DNA of 64,000 nt from the NCBI GenBank assembly GCA_033782935.1, contig JAWQEG010000283.1, forward strand, positions 3,472,001 through 3,536,000. The letters are read 5' to 3'. A model generated the notes under the pieces. The model did no database searches and was not told the origin of the DNA. It worked only from the letters and a program-made list of their open reading frames with translations. Origin of the DNA: Petrolisthes cinctipes. Lineage: Eukaryota > Arthropoda > Malacostraca > Decapoda > Porcellanidae. Made by a program: the position numbers and the translations under genes. Of this stretch, positions 49,669 through 60,840 are shown in pieces. Within the stretch, counting starts at the first letter, position 1, and each line of letters begins with the position of its first letter.

Positions 49669-50086
49669 TCGACGAAATATGATTAATATCCTTTGAAGGT
49701 TAGGTAAACTCTACCGACATTAATGCCAGCTGCAAATCTTAGCATTTCCCTACATTTCACAGATTTTTTTTCTTATACAGGCCTGGTATTATCCCTCTGC
49801 ATTGAAAATATGATTCAATGTACGTTATAGAACATCACATGAATATTGCAATAATGATAAAACTTATTAAGATTAAATAAATAAGGCCTCTTTGGTCTGA
49901 ACACCATATTAGGTTTCCACTCCCTCTGAAGCTCACTGCCATTTGACAACACAAGTTAAAATAGTTTTTATCAGTATTCATTGAACTTTACTGAGATCAC
50001 ACACACCATACTTTATACAACAAAATATACTCAAAATTAAATTTTATATCTCTGGTGTAAGTTAATGATATACCTCGCAATATATC

Positions 50087-50089
<3 letters not shown>
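49669..50089. other. AT-rich intergenic stretch, nothing recognised
   Basis: No gene or repeat seen. Confidence 0.5.
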
Positions 50090-50348
<259 letters not shown>

Positions 50349-50398
50349 CGTCGTCGGCACCAGCTCGTATCCGAGTATTGGTTTCCGTCGTTGTTAAC

Positions 50399-51254
50399 CT
50401 ATCTTCGTGGTGGATGTTTATGTCTGATGTGACTTGAGAGGCCTAGTCTGTAGTGGAAGAGCCGTGGGCACAGTTCGCAAGGGAGGGTAGGGGGAGGACG
50501 TGGTTGCTCTTGTCTCTCTCTTCTTCTTCGTTTTGCCTCTTCATTTTCTTTTCTTTTTTCCTCAAAAGCTGTGGTGCCTTGATGAACAGCTCTCCTCCAT
50601 GTTGCACGGTCCCTGGCGGTTTGCTCCCACAAGGAGGGGTCGATGTTGGTTAGGGCCAGGGTGCGCTTGAGTTGGTCTTTATAGCGCAGCTTTGGGGCTC
50701 CTCGTGGTCTGGTTCCGTTGGCAAGTTCGCCATAGAGCATTATTTTGGGGAGCCGGAATAGTTCCATTCTTTGGACGTGGCCTGCCCAACGGAGAGGGTG
50801 GTGAATAATGGTGGCTTCGACGCTTGTTACTGAGGCTTGGTTTAAAACCGCAACGTTGGTGGTGTGGCTCTCCCATTGGATTTTTAGAATCTGCCTCAGC
50901 TTGTATTGCTGGAATTGCTCTAGGCTTTGGATGTTGCTTCTGTAGAGGGTCCATGTTTCACATGCATAAAGGAGTGTGGAGAGGACTATTGCCTGGAAGA
51001 CCATGATTTTTGTGGCCATAGTCAATGCATGGTTATTGAACACACGGCAGCTGAGTCGACCTTAGGCGGAGTAGGCTGCCCTGATCCTATTTTCCACATC
51101 CTTTTTACAGGTGGGAGTAGATGTCAGGATGCTCCCTAGGTAGGAAAATTGATCCACTTCTTCTAGTGTGTGTTCGTTAATTGTAGTGTTAATGTTTGGG
51201 AGTATCTGACCAGGTGGGTGTTGAATAAGCGCCTTGGTCTTGTCTTGTGTTGTA
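50399..51254 (-). pseudogene. LINE C-terminal domain with C2H2 finger
   Basis: Reads VDQFSYLGSILTSTPTCKKD, then after an in-frame TAA near 51062, FNNHALTMATKIMVFQAIVL, STLLYACETWTLY, HHPLRWAGHVQRM, and a final [20 protein letters not shown] knuckle (C-x2-C...H-x4-H). This is the usual post-RT region. The stop splits an otherwise continuous frame. Confidence 0.8.
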
Positions 51255-52565
51255 GGTGGTGGCTGTCCTTTGGAGGTCCTCTGCAGTCTGACCTGGGGTG
51301 GCATTGTCGTCAGCGTACTGCATTTCTCGCAGTACTGTCTTGGTGGTCTTTGTTTTTGCACGCAGTCGGGTAAGGTTGAAATCCCCTCTATCCATGCGGA
51401 ACTGTAGGTCAATTGTGGGTGTGTCTGGTGGAATTTCATTTAGCATGGCTGCTGTGTATAGGGAGAAACAGGTTGGAGCCAGTACACACCCCTGTTTGAG
51501 GCTGCCATTGATGGAGAAAGGGCCAGAGAGAGAGCTTTGGTGACATACTCTGCCGACCATTCCGTCATGGAGGCCACGCACTAAGGTGACAAACTCCGGT
51601 GGGCATCCGAACCTAGCAAGGACTGCCCACATTGCAGGATGGGGTACTTTGTCGAAGGCCTTTTTTAGGTCCCAGAAGATGAACATTACTGATTGTTGTT
51701 GTTCAAGGCTCTTCTGTTGGAGTTGTCGGGCGCAGAAGATCATATCTATTGTCCCGCGGGAGGGTCGAAAGCCTCATTGGGACTCTGGTAAAACGTCTTC
51801 TGAAAGGATAAGGAGGCGGTCAAGGAGAATACGGGCAAAGACCTTGCTTGCGATGCTTAGTAGAGAGATACCGCGGTAGTTATTACAGTTCTCTCTGTCT
51901 CCTTTTTTGAAGATGGTGATGATGGTTGCATCGCGGAAGTCACTGGGGAGAGTCTTTATCTCCCATACTTTTAGTATTAGGAGCATAAGACGGTTTCTCA
52001 GCTCAGGGCCACCGTGAGTGAGGAGCTCCAGTGGGATGTTGTCAGGTCCTGGGGCTTTGCCGGGTTTCATGCATGTTATGGCTTTGTCGAAGTCCTGGAT
52101 GGAAGGTGGTAAAGACATCCAGTGGCGGACGGGATACTGCGGGGTCATGCATATGAGATCGTTAGGGGTGTTGGCTTGATCATTGAGGAGGTTCTCAAAA
52201 TGAGACTTCCATCGTGATAGAATGCCCTCGCTGTCGGTTATGGTTGTGGCTCCATCCACGTCCTTTAAGCCGCCCACTGATGGTCTTGTAGGAACGAAGA
52301 CCTCTTTGGTAGCTGCATAGAATCGGCGCAGGTCTCGTTGGTCAGCGTAGTTTTGAATTTCTGCAGCTTTTCTTTGCCACCAAGTGTTTTGGACCTCCAG
52401 GATCCCCCTTTGACAGTCTGCTACAGCTTGTTTGTGTGTACGTTTGTTTTCAGCTGTAGGTTGGTTCTCCAGGATTAGTCGTGTCTGACGTTTGGCTTCA
52501 ATGAGAAGAGAGATGGTTTCATCATTCTCATCGAACCAGTCCTGGTTTTTCTTGCTGACAAGCCT
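51189..52565 (-). pseudogene. LINE reverse transcriptase core
   Basis: Frame after the endonuclease: linker WWQRKAAEIQNYADQRDLRR, then MKPGKAPGPDNIPLELL, IITIFKKGD with NNYRGISLLSIASK, FWDLKKAFDKVPH (catalytic D), GSLKQGCVLAPTCFSLYTAA and MQYADDNA (YADD). An in-frame TGA at 51774-51776 replaces the Cys of the usual ESQCGFR box, and the frame shifts at about 51255 after the YADD region. Not functional as is. Confidence 0.85.
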
Positions 52566-53713
52566 ATTGTTTCCTCCGCTGCCCGGGTCATGGCATCTCT
52601 AAGAGTGGTCCAGTGGTCTTCCACTGAAACCTGATCTACAGGGTCTACGAGATGTCTTTCACAGGCTTCCCTGAAGTTTTGTGCCAGCTGTGGATTGCGG
52701 AGCTTGTCACAGTCAAAGCGGCAGTGTGGTATGCTGTCAGGTGTTCGCCTGGGTGGTCGTTGTGTCTTGAAGTTGAGTCGGGAGATCAGGAGTCTGTGGT
52801 CCATCCAACAATCGTCCGCCCCGGGCATGGATCGGGTGATGCGGATATCTTTTATGTCTCTGGCTCTGGTCAGGACAAAGTCCAGTATGTGCCAGTGCTT
52901 GGACTGGGGATGTTTCCATGTAGTTTTTCGTCGGTTCGGTAGCCTGAAAAAGGTGTTTGTAACAATAAGCTCGTGCTCGGCACAGAGACCCAGTAGGAGT
53001 TGACCATTGGCATTACAGTTCCCAATACCGTGGTGGCCAATGATACCCTCCCACAGGCGATGATCCTTGCCTACTCGGGCATTAAAGTCCCCTAACACAA
53101 CGAGCTTGTCATTGGCGGGCACTGCCTGGATGGTGTGGTCGAGTTGGGTGTAAAAGGCAGCTTTGTCTTCTTCATTTGATGTGAGTGTAGGGGCGTATAC
53201 AGAGATCAGGGTGAGGTGTCTGTCCTGGATAAGCACTATTCGGACAGTCATCAGGCGCTCATTGATGGCAGTTGGAGCGAGATTGTGCTGTTGTACGAGC
53301 TGTGAACAGATGGCAAAGCCAACGCCATGTATGCGTGGTTCCTCGGGGGCCTTTCCCTTCCAGAAGATGGTATATCCCGTCCCAGCTTCCCTGATGTTAC
53401 CCTCTTCTGGTAGTCTGGTTTCGCTAAAGGCTGCCACATCGATGTTGAAGTGGGCAAGCTCCTTGCAAACAAGGGCTGTACGTTGTTCGGGGCGGTTGAT
53501 GTCTGCCACGTCTTGGAGGAAGCGGATGTTCCATGCACCAAGGGTGAAGTTTTTTGTTAAAGTTCTATTGTTTTGACCGCAGTGATGAGAGGTCCGCCAA
53601 CCACGGTAAGCTGACCAGACAAGTTTGCCGTGCCCGATGTTTACCCCACCTTTTCTAGGGGCCTCCCCTTGCGGGGTGGGCTGCGGTAATCCTAAATAGG
53701 CCAGCCCAGTCAC
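52475..53713 (-). pseudogene. LINE AP endonuclease domain
   Basis: Frame of 412 codons with APE boxes: LGAWNIRFL (Asn), FSETRLPEEG (Glu), LISVYAPT, VVLGDFNARVG (Asp and Asn), ILDFVLTRARD, and DDCWMDHRLLISR (Asp-His). The endonuclease nicks target DNA for target-primed reverse transcription. After codon about 380 the frame is wrong: the next frame carries KNQDWFDEND, so one base was gained or lost near 52565, and the last 30 codons of this frame are spurious. Confidence 0.85.
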
Positions 53714-54598
<885 letters not shown>

Positions 54599-54628
54599 TA
54601 CGTTTCGACCTCACAGGGTCTTCTTCAG
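54599..54628 (-). ncRNA. Hammerhead-ribozyme-like motif, left PLE
   Basis: On the minus strand: CTGAAGA, a GACC/GGTC stem with a 6-nt loop, GAAAC, and GTA as the cleavage triplet. As in the first PLE there is one extra base before the stem and an ACGT-only stem III. The PLE passes into (AT)n just 3-5 bases beyond. Confidence 0.5.
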
Positions 54629-54676
54629 AGAATGACACAGACAGACAGAGTAGGTCAATATATACACTGCCCATGA

Positions 54677-55805
54677 TCACCTGGCGGGGTGTCTGGGGAA
54701 CCTAGCACCTGATTGGCTGTTAGCTGTGGGTGGCTCCGCCTCCTTAGCTTCAGCTATCACCAACACTCCAGCAGCTTTCGCTAAATTTACAAGTCCATCC
54801 CTGTTATTAGTGGATGGGTTATTGTGGATATAAGCCGCTTCTATTATTTTCCTAAGCTTTTTACTCCAGCCCTTGTGCAGAATTTGTGTATCTTTCCAGT
54901 TGGGTAAATGTCCATATTTATCTACATGTGTTACTAGTGCATTTGATGTTCTGTGTGCTTTTAGGTCATTTTTGTGCTCATTAAATCTTTTCTCAACCCC
55001 TCTCCCTGACTCCCCAAAGTATGCTGAATGACAGCCATTGCAGGGAATGCGATACACAACGCTTAGGTTGTTAATTTCTTTGTTAATGGTACTAAGTTTT
55101 ACGATTTCTCCTATTTTCTTTCCCGATACTCTAGCTATTTTAATTCCTGCACTGTATAAATGTTTATCTACACGTTCGGTTCCTCGTGAATTTGGTACTG
55201 TTACGTATCCGTCGATTGTGTCCTTCATCTCATTGCGTGGCCTTTTATATATTTCAATTGCTGTTTTCTGGAGTTTACAAATCTTGCCTAAAGGGTATTT
55301 GAATTTCTGGAAGGCATCCTTGATGTACGATACTTCTTCCTCCAGATATTCTGCACTACAAATTCTTAATGCTCTGAGAAAGAAACCTATCAAGACCCCG
55401 GACTTGGTTTTGTCACTGTGTGCTGAGAAATAGTGAATGAAATCATCTCTATTGGTGGGTTTTCAGTAAACAGTTAATTTAACTTCATCTCTACACCTTA
55501 CAACCATCGTGTCAAGAAATGGTAGTTTACAATTATCCTCTAATTCTACTGTGAACTGAATGCTATTATTTACATTATTTAGTATTCTTAATTTGGTGTT
55601 TACATTAGTGGACTCGGGCATAATTACTAAAATGTCGTCGACGTATCTGTACCAGTGGCTTCCTCTTCCCATAATTTGTATATACTCGTCTTTTTCCAGT
55701 GTCTCCATATACAGGTTGGCCATCACTGTACTTAGGGGGCTGCCCATGGTTAGTCCTCTGTGTTGTTGGTAAACATTATTGCTAAAAGTAAATACACCGA
55801 ATTTA
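54677..55805 (-). pseudogene. PLE RT C-terminal half with GIY-YIG endonuclease, one nonsense codon
   Basis: The frame runs NNVYQQHRGLTMGSPLSTVM, HWYRYVDDILVIM (YVDD), CKLPFLDTMVV, then LTVY followed by TGA at 55463-55465 where PLEs have R (VYRKPTN); the frame then continues open through FLRALRICSAEYLEEEVSYI. The endonuclease part is VVYRIPCNGCHSAYFGESGR with FNEHKNDL, HVDKYGHLPNW and IEAAYIHNN. The single stop is the only break seen in the preserved part. The 5' half of RT is absent. Confidence 0.85.
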
Positions 55806-55897
55806 ACACATAATTAAATTAATTTTAAATAATCGTTCTATCCTACATGGCAACTCACTGATATCTATATCACTGATGGCTTTCTCCACGGCTCCGA

Positions 55898-56569
55898 TTG
55901 CATCAAGGATGCCTTCCAGAAACTCAAATACCCTTTAGGCAAGATTTGTAAACTCCAGAAAACAGCAATTAAAATATATAAAAGGCCACGCAATGAGATG
56001 AAGGACACAATCGACGGATACGTAACAGTACCAAATTCACGAGGAACCGAACGTGTCGATAAACATTTATACAGTGCAGGAATTAAAATAGCTAGAGTAT
56101 CGGGAAAGAAAATAGGAGAAATCGTAAAACTTAGTACCATTAACAAAGAAATTAACAACCTAAGCGTTGTGTATCGCATTCCCTGCAATGGCTGTCATTC
56201 AGCATACTTTGGGGAGTCAGGGAGAGGGGTGGAGAAAAGATTTAATGAGCACAAAAATGACCTAAAAGCACACAGAACATCAAATGCGCTAGTAACACAT
56301 GTAGATAAATATGGACATTTACCCAACTGGAAAGATACACAAATTCTGCACAAGGGCTGGAGTAAAAAGCTTAGGAAAATAATAGAAGCGGCTTATATCC
56401 ACAATAACCCATCCACTAATAACAGGGATGGATTTGTAAATTTAGCGAAAGCTGCTGGAGTGTTGGTGATAGCTGAAGCTAAGGAGGCGGAGCCACCCCC
56501 AGCTAACAGCCAATCAGGTGATAGGTTCCCCAGACACCCCGCCAGGTGATCATGGGTAGTGTATATATT
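55898..56569 (+). pseudogene. PLE GIY-YIG endonuclease fragment, plus strand (right arm), split by the DIRS
   Basis: Inverted near-copy of 54660-55335: from SIKDAFQKLKYPLGK-like sequence through RVDKHLYSAGIKIARVSGKK, VVYRIPCNGCHSAYFGESGR and IEAAYIHNNPSTNNRDG to the stop at 56549. The endonuclease frame is open from 55998. RT is absent. The 3' end is separated from it by the DIRS inserted at 56569/63831 and resumes at 63831. Confidence 0.85.
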
Positions 56570-56616
56570 AGTGCATTTGTCGCGGCTTCCAGCCGCTTAA
56601 ATTGTATTTATTGGTT

Positions 56617-56827
56617 GTGAAACCAGCACAGCTGATTTGCTATAGAATAGGCCCCTTCACAAGCCCAGGCCCCGTATAGGCATAATCTGGGTTGGAAGGG
56701 TCAATTCCGTGACGTTCATCAGAAGTAAATAAAATTCAAATCTGGCGCTGTACTGATAGTGGAGCCACCTGGTGGTGGTGAGGTGAGGTATTAAGCCCCT
56801 CCTCCGCTGAATACCGCTCGCCCACTC
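56617..56827 (-). repeat. DIRS 3' inverted terminal repeat
   Basis: gtgaaaccagcacagctgat through cgctcgcccactc, inverted at 63608-63818 with very few differences (ccgtgacg versus catgacg complement, gaggtgagg versus gagatgagg). Confidence 0.92.
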
Positions 56828-56884
56828 CAATGAGAAAGAAGTGAGTGCCTGCCGCATCGGGAGGTGGGTGGGACAGTAGAAGCT

Positions 56885-56983
56885 ATGCTGGTTTCACAAC
56901 CAATAAATACAATTTAAGCGGCTGGAAGCCGCGACAAATGCACTATTATTGGTATAGTGAAACCAGCACAGCTGATTTGCTAT
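56885..56983 (-). repeat. DIRS internal complementary region (ICR)
   Basis: 56885-56944 is the reverse complement of the left end (56570-56629); 56945-56983 is the reverse complement of the right end (63792-63830). The junction 56944|56945 (gcact|attat) matches both element ends exactly. Confidence 0.92.
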
Positions 56984-57558
56984 GCATGCGATGCGGTAGG
57001 TGGGAGGTGAGGTGGAGGCAATCACGTGTTAGTTAAGAGTGGTTGAGAGCGGAGGGCAGGAAAGATAACCGAGCCCGGTGAGGCAGCAGCTAACGCCCCT
57101 CCCGACACTGGCTAGGTGAATAGCCGTGGTGGGGGAGAAGTAGCTTATACTATATAACCGTAGACCATTCTGTTATAGACCAGAATTGTTACACATAAAG
57201 TCTTTATAGGCAGACTCGAGGGTTCGGGCCTAGGAGAGGAGGGGGGAGGTGCCCATGGCAACCCCCCCCCCCCTTCCCCCCCCCCCCCTTATTCAAGTCT
57301 TCTGAGTTAGGGCTATGGCCCTCGCTCAGGTAATGTGATCCCGAGGGGATGAAGGAGGACACTAGGATCCAGATATCCTGTGTAATAATATCTCCTGTCA
57401 CTCATCGTAGTAAAGTAATTGTTTGGAAAATGAATACACAAGAATTCCGTAACAATGTAATTTATTTTAGTCTCTCTCACCATATGTACACGTAAAGAAT
57501 GGGGATGAGTATGAAGCTGTACAAGATGTGGATGAGGTATGGGATGATGTGACGGGAC
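56984..57558 (-). other. DIRS 3' non-coding region
   Basis: Between the recombinase stop and the ICR. Holds a C-run near 57260-57290. No frame recognised. Confidence 0.6.
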
Positions 57559-60081
57559 TTAAATCACCCGACCTTTTCTCTTCGGGCGGCCCCTCCCCCC
57601 CATGTGTCTCCCGCGGGGACCCTGGGGAATAGAAGGTGGAGTACCCATAGCCACACAGGGGGTAGGGGAGAGCGAGTGGAACAGGTACCTCGTCCTGAAG
57701 GAGGAAGTGGACGCCCAGCCCCCCAAATCCCTGACCCTCTCCACCGAGTGAGTCCTGAGGAAGGCGAGGGAGGCGGCCACGCCCCTAACGCTGTGAGCCC
57801 TCGGGGCGTGTCCGGGATCCCCGTTCTCTATCACTCGGCAGAGAATGCGAGCGATTGACCTAGGGAAGAGAGGGTTACCGGACCTAGAGTTGTAGAAGAG
57901 GTGGTCCGGAGAAGCCCCTCTCGTCGCCTCCACGTATGCAACAAAGGCGTGGACTGGGCAGAGGGGGTGGAAATTTCCATCCCTCAGGAACGAGGGTACT
58001 GCGAGAGGGCCAATTCTGTCGTCAGCCTGCTCGTTCTTAGCTAGAAATGCAGGAGAGGGGGAAATGGTTAAGGAAGTAAGGTTAGGGGTTACTGAAGAAA
58101 AGGCTGTGTGACGGGTCAGGGCTGCCAACTGAGAAGCCCTGTAACCTGTAGCTAAGGTGAGCAGGAAGAGAGCTTTCTGGAGGAGGTGACAAACCTCCAG
58201 AGGGACCCCCTCGAAGGTCAGGTAGGAAAGGACACGATGAAGGGACCAGGAGGGTGTCTGGGCCCGGTGAGGTGCGGTCCCCGCCCGAATCCCCATCCTC
58301 AGGAGAGAGAGAGGCCTCTCCGAAACCTTAATGTTAAAACCCAGGAGGAGGGGATCAGACAGGGCTGCGTGATGCGCAAGCACCGTCGCCGGGGCCCTGT
58401 TGGTGGAATCGGCGAGCCACGTGAGGAATTCCAGGACTGTGTCCTCCGAGATGACCCTGGAGGGGTGTCTTCGCAAGAAGTCCTGGAATCTTTTCCAGCA
58501 CGATTCGTATTGTCGCACCGAAGACTGACGATGAGCCCTCAACATCTTGTCCACTGTCTCCTTAGTGAACCTTTTGCTGAGGACTCCCCGTAGAAACTCC
58601 AAGCGTGTAGTTTCAGTGACGCTTGGAGTGGTGCAGACAGGGTGCTGGAGAGGCACGCCGATCCCAACTGAAGGGGATGAGGGCACCACCGGGACAACTC
58701 TCCGAACCACGGCTGTGCTGGCCAGAGGGGGGCTATGAGGAGAACCCTCCCCCTGAACGTGCGCAGCTTGAGGATCGCCTTCAGGAGGACTAAAGTGGCT
58801 GGGGGTGGGAAGAGGTAGAGATGACCCCACCTGTTCCAGTCCTCCGTGAAGGCGTCCGGGCCTCCCGCCTCTGTTCTGGATGAGAATGTCAGGAACAGAG
58901 GGAGTAGGGCCGTGGATGGGGAGGCGAATAGGTCCACCTCCGGTGTCCCGTAGCGAAGGCAGAGAGACTCGAACACAAGGGGACGCAGTTGCCACTCGAC
59001 TGACGTCCACCTGAACCTGGATAGGTCGTCCGCCCAATCGTTCTCCCGCCCTGGCACGTAGCGGGCCGAGAGGTGAATGTCCCTCTTGGCCGCTATTGCG
59101 AAAATCTGTTCTGACAGGGACAGGAGAATTTCCGACCGTGCGGTGCCCTGTTTCTGTAGGCACTGCACGGCCGCAACGTTGTCCATATCGAAGCGGACGC
59201 CTATCCTGGCAAACTGAGGGTGTCTGTTGAGCCATTCCTTCGCTACCATCAACTCCCGGGCGTTGATGTGCAGTAGCCTTTCCCCTTCCTTCCATCCCCC
59301 GCACCGTTGATGTCCCAGGCAAGACTGGTATCCCCAGCCTACGTCCGATGCGTCTGTCGCCACCGTGATCCCCGGGGGAGGGAACACCCAGGGGACCCGC
59401 TGACGCAGGGCACCGGGACGTAGCCAGGGGCGAAGGAGGCGGTGGAGAGAGGGGGACACTTGCCTGGGAAGGTCCCTGTGTGCGGGGGACAGGTGGAGGT
59501 TTACCTCCCGCGTCAGCCTCCTGTGTTTCAATCGTCCCAGGGGCATTGCAGGGGCCGCGAAATTTAGGGACCCGAGCAATGATTCCCACTGGCGGCGAGA
59601 GAAAGTACGGGAAAAATGCGCCTGGCGGACGTGGCGGAGGGTCCGGCGGGCGTTGTCTGGAGCGAGAGAGAGGGTGGCCGAAAGAGAGTCCCACTCTATT
59701 CCTAGCCAACACAGCTTGCGAGTGGGGGTGAGAGAGGACTTGGGGATGTTCAACAGGAACCCCATTTCCTCTAGCACTCCCCTCGCTACCCGGACGTTGT
59801 TTGCTACCTGCTCCTTGGAAGGGGCGTGAAGCAACCAATCGTCTAGGTACATGAGGGTGGGAACACCCGCCTCTGCCAGACGGGATGCCACCACCCTCAC
59901 GAGTTTTGTGAAGACTCGCGGAGCTAGAGAAAGACCGAAAGGGAGCCTGGTAAACTGGAACGTCTCGGTCCCCACCTGGAAGGCCAGAAAGCGGCGAAAC
60001 CTGGGGTGGATCGGGACGTGCCAGAACGCATCCTTGAGATCCAGGGATGCTAACCAGTCTCCCTTCCTCAGAACTGAGCAA
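57559..60081 (-). CDS. DIRS tyrosine recombinase (in an 840-codon open frame)
   Basis: Integrates the circular DIRS DNA by site-specific recombination. The recombinase occupies roughly the last 350 codons (about 58610-57559): an N-terminal helical part (SSVRQYESCWKRFQDFLRRH), then catalytic R in LATGYRASQLAAL, H-x-x-R in RAHSVRGVAASL, and Tyr in SFRTRYLFHSL. The C-terminal tail is basic (GRGRPKRKGR), possibly a nuclear signal. The frame is open upstream to 60081 because it overlaps the RT/RNase H gene in another frame; that part has no domain and is probably not translated as such. Overlap of RT/RH and recombinase frames is usual in DIRS. No break in the domain. Confidence 0.88.
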   Translation of the reverse strand: MLSSEEGRLVSIPGSQGCVLARPDPPQVSPLSGLPGGDRDVPVYQAPFRSFSSSASLHKTREGGGIPSGRGGCSHPHVPRRLVASRPFQGAGSKQRPGSEGSARGNGVPVEHPQVLSHPHSQAVLARNRVGLSFGHPLSRSRQRPPDPPPRPPGAFFPYFLSPPVGIIARVPKFRGPCNAPGTIETQEADAGGKPPPVPRTQGPSQASVPLSPPPPSPLATSRCPASAGPLGVPSPGDHGGDRRIGRRLGIPVLPGTSTVRGMEGRGKATAHQRPGVDGSEGMAQQTPSVCQDRRPLRYGQRCGRAVPTETGHRTVGNSPVPVRTDFRNSGQEGHSPLGPLRARAGERLGGRPIQVQVDVSRVATASPCVRVSLPSLRDTGGGPIRLPIHGPTPSVPDILIQNRGGRPGRLHGGLEQVGSSLPLPTPSHFSPPEGDPQAAHVQGEGSPHSPPLASTAVVRRVVPVVPSSPSVGIGVPLQHPVCTTPSVTETTRLEFLRGVLSKRFTKETVDKMLRAHRQSSVRQYESCWKRFQDFLRRHPSRVISEDTVLEFLTWLADSTNRAPATVLAHHAALSDPLLLGFNIKVSERPLSLLRMGIRAGTAPHRAQTPSWSLHRVLSYLTFEGVPLEVCHLLQKALFLLTLATGYRASQLAALTRHTAFSSVTPNLTSLTISPSPAFLAKNEQADDRIGPLAVPSFLRDGNFHPLCPVHAFVAYVEATRGASPDHLFYNSRSGNPLFPRSIARILCRVIENGDPGHAPRAHSVRGVAASLAFLRTHSVERVRDLGGWASTSSFRTRYLFHSLSPTPCVAMGTPPSIPQGPRGRHMGGRGRPKRKGRVI

Positions 60082-60840
60082 CCGAAACCATCCTGAAATG
60101 TAAAGTTTTCACGAATTTGTTTAGCTTGCTCAGGTCCATCACCAATCTCGTTTTTCCCTGGTCCTTTTTGGGGACCGTGAATAAACGAGAAAGAAAGACC
60201 CTTCCCGTCGCCCGCTCCACTACCCCTTTTTCCCGCATTTCTAACACATGCGGGACGACCGAAAGTGACACTTTGGTTGAGGCAGGAGGTAGACGTAGTG
60301 GCTGTAACGGGAGAAGACAGGTGTCAGTGAGAGTACCGTTAATCCTAATCCCCCGGGGCCTGAGGGACCCGGGGGTGGTTGGGGGGTAAATGACAGGAGA
60401 GGCAGAGATTTTGACCGCAAGGGAAAATCTGATTTTGACCTAACGGTAGCCCAAGGACGGGATTAGGCATAATTCATATGTCAGAAAGGAAAGATGACAG
60501 TTACTCACCGGAACAGTAATCCAGGGCCATGACAGGCCCTGGCGAATTATCCTTGCTGCCCAGCCGTGGGTGGGCCAGGCTGCTGACCACCCTGTGAGGC
60601 AGCCCAGAGTGGGACCCTCAAGTGGCGCGGTCCTTCTGGGAGGGGTGGTTGAAGGAGGACTTGGGCTTCGAGTAGGACTTGGAGCCCTGTCCCCTTCCTC
60701 GAAACGGCTACTGGCCCCTCTGGGAGGGCCTGTTGTGTGCTCTCGGGGGAGTGGGATAGGAGGGCCTCGGTAGCCTGGAGGGCTGGGAGGGCCTCCGGGG
60801 CTGGTAGGCTGGTCTGGCTGGCTGTGGGGCACGTGGCCTA
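58539..60840 (-). pseudogene. DIRS reverse transcriptase / RNase H, one intron, one frameshift
   Basis: First exon open to the donor at 60509 (HGWAARIIRQGLSWPWITVP), overlapping the end of gag in another frame. Intron 60508-60302 (gtgagt ... ttacag, 207 bp). Second exon: RVFLSRLFTVPKKDQGKTRL, VMDLSKLNKFV, then a TGA at 60068-60070 caused by a one-base loss; the next frame carries LASLDLKDAFWHVPIHP, FTRLPFGLSLAPRVFTKL, LMYLDDWLLHA (YLDD). RNase H follows: ATDASDVGWG, HINARELMVAKEWL, VRFDMDNVAAVQ and WADDLSRF. Stop at 58539. The frameshift makes this copy defective for RT unless it is an assembly error. Confidence 0.85.

Larger units (their letters stand above)
54599..55805 (-). mobile_element. 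Penelope-like element, 3' half, minus strand (left arm of an inverted pair)
   Basis: RT palm to GIY-YIG endonuclease and 3' end with hammerhead-like motif, ending in (AT)n. Truncated 5' at about 55805. A second PLE family, distinct from the one at 33783. Its last 650 bp recur inverted at 55898-56569. Confidence 0.85.

Noticed and set aside
53163..53576. Plus-strand frames antisense to the LINE endonuclease
   Set aside because: Shadows of the minus-strand endonuclease, which has all APE boxes.
58620..60081. N-terminal 490 codons of the 840-codon frame as part of the recombinase
   Set aside because: This part is out of frame with the RT/RNase H gene that clearly encodes protein there; it is probably open because of GC-rich codon use.
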